Part shown: piece by piece, positions 6,157 through 6,738 of the stretch | Position numbering within the stretch: the first letter of the stretch is position 1 | How the letters are laid out: each line of letters starts with the position of its first letter | Origin: an uncultured Allobaculum sp. | GTDB taxonomy: Bacteria; Bacillota_I; Bacilli_A; Erysipelotrichales; Erysipelotrichaceae | Length of the DNA: 6,738 nt | Reading direction: 5' to 3' | Assembly: GCA_948467695.1 (NCBI GenBank) | Contig: CAOKFJ010000102.1 | Location: forward strand, 1 to 6,738 | Made by a program: the position numbers and the translations under genes | The notes under the pieces: model-generated | What the model was told of the DNA's origin: nothing | Database searches by the model: none | What the model saw: the letters and a program-made list of their open reading frames with translations, nothing else

Positions 6157-6738
6157 ATGAAACGAGCACTGATCAGCGTTTCCGACAAAACCGGACTTAC
6201 CGATTTTGCCGCCGGCCTGCGCGATGCGGGCTATGAAATCATTTCCACTGGCGGTACACGCCGCGCTCTGGAAAATGCGGGAATCGAAACCATTTCGATC
6301 TCCGATGTAACCGGCTTTCCTGAAATCATGGACGGCCGCGTAAAAACTCTTCACCCCAATGTTCACGGTGCACTGCTTTGCGTTCGCGACAACCCCGAAC
6401 ACGTTAAAGCAATCCGCGACCTCGGCATCCAGGACATCGATCTGGTATGCGTGAACCTGTACCCCTTCAAAGAGACTGTACAGAAAGAGGGCGTAAGCCA
6501 CGAAGAGATCATCGAAAACATCGATATCGGAGGCCCGAGCATGCTGCGTTCCGCTTCCAAAAACTATCGCTACATCCCCGTTCTGTGCGATCCTGCAGAC
6601 TACGAAAACGTTCTCGAACAGATCCGCACCAACGGCGAAACCGATCTCGAAACACGCGAACGTCTCGCTGCCAACGTGTTCCGTCACACAGCACGCTACG
6701 ATGCGATGATCGCTGACTATCTGACAAAGAAAACCGGC
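6157..6738 (+). CDS. purH: Bifunctional AICAR transformylase / IMP cyclohydrolase PurH (5' part)
   Basis: PurH carries out the last two steps of IMP synthesis: formylation of AICAR to FAICAR with 10-formyltetrahydrofolate, then closure to IMP. Only the first 194 codons are present; the frame is open at the window edge, and the usual family length is a little over 500 residues. The visible part is the N-terminal cyclohydrolase domain of methylglyoxal-synthase-like fold: SVSDKTG (7-13), STGGT (30-34), [19 protein letters not shown] (53-71), NLYPF (100-104), [17 protein letters not shown] (120-136) and [16 protein letters not shown] near the cut. Lys63 and Lys135 match lysines tied to catalysis in the family. 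The folate-dependent transformylase domain lies beyond the edge and cannot be assessed. The beginning [12 protein letters not shown] resembles the B. subtilis protein and supports the chosen start. The gene follows a 135-nt structured spacer and has its own strong ribosome binding site. Confidence 0.96.
   Translation, partial: MKRALISVSDKTGLTDFAAGLRDAGYEIISTGGTRRALENAGIETISISDVTGFPEIMDGRVKTLHPNVHGALLCVRDNPEHVKAIRDLGIQDIDLVCVNLYPFKETVQKEGVSHEEIIENIDIGGPSMLRSASKNYRYIPVLCDPADYENVLEQIRTNGETDLETRERLAANVFRHTARYDAMIADYLTKKTG

Overview
The window is an almost fully coding stretch of a bacterial de novo purine (IMP) biosynthesis operon. All genes are on the + strand, in the order purE - purL - purM - purN - purH. 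I see no mobile element, CRISPR array, tRNA or rRNA, and no previously undescribed system. The points that deserve attention are a frameshift inside purN and two structured intergenic spacers. The organism cannot be named from this window. The gene types point to a Bacillota-like bacterium: PurL is the single-chain form known mainly from clostridia and streptococci, PurN and PurH resemble their Bacillus subtilis counterparts, and the Shine-Dalgarno sites are strong. GC content looks close to 50 %. This taxonomic call is an inference from remembered family sequences.

Layout. Bases 1-38 probably hold the last codons of an upstream gene whose stop overlaps the purE start (ATGA). purE (35-529) and purL (533-4240) are separated by 3 nt. 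A 181-nt spacer (4241-4421) follows, carrying three inverted repeats, the largest a composite stem of up to 21 bp. purM (4422-5453) overlaps the purN start by ATGA (5450-5453). purN runs to 6021 but changes reading frame near 5603-5608, so as written it encodes no single full-length protein. A second structured spacer (6022-6156) with three more inverted repeats and a short T-run precedes purH. purH starts at 6157 and is cut by the window edge after 194 codons.

Function. PurN (step 3), PurL (step 4), PurM (step 5), PurE (part of step 6) and PurH (steps 9 and 10) are cytosolic enzymes turning GAR towards IMP. PurF, PurD, PurK, PurC and PurB are not in the window. The tight purE-purL and purM-purN junctions suggest co-translation within two blocks. 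The two structured spacers divide the operon into purEL, purMN and purH segments, where transcript processing, stability or partial termination could tune relative expression; this last point is inference.
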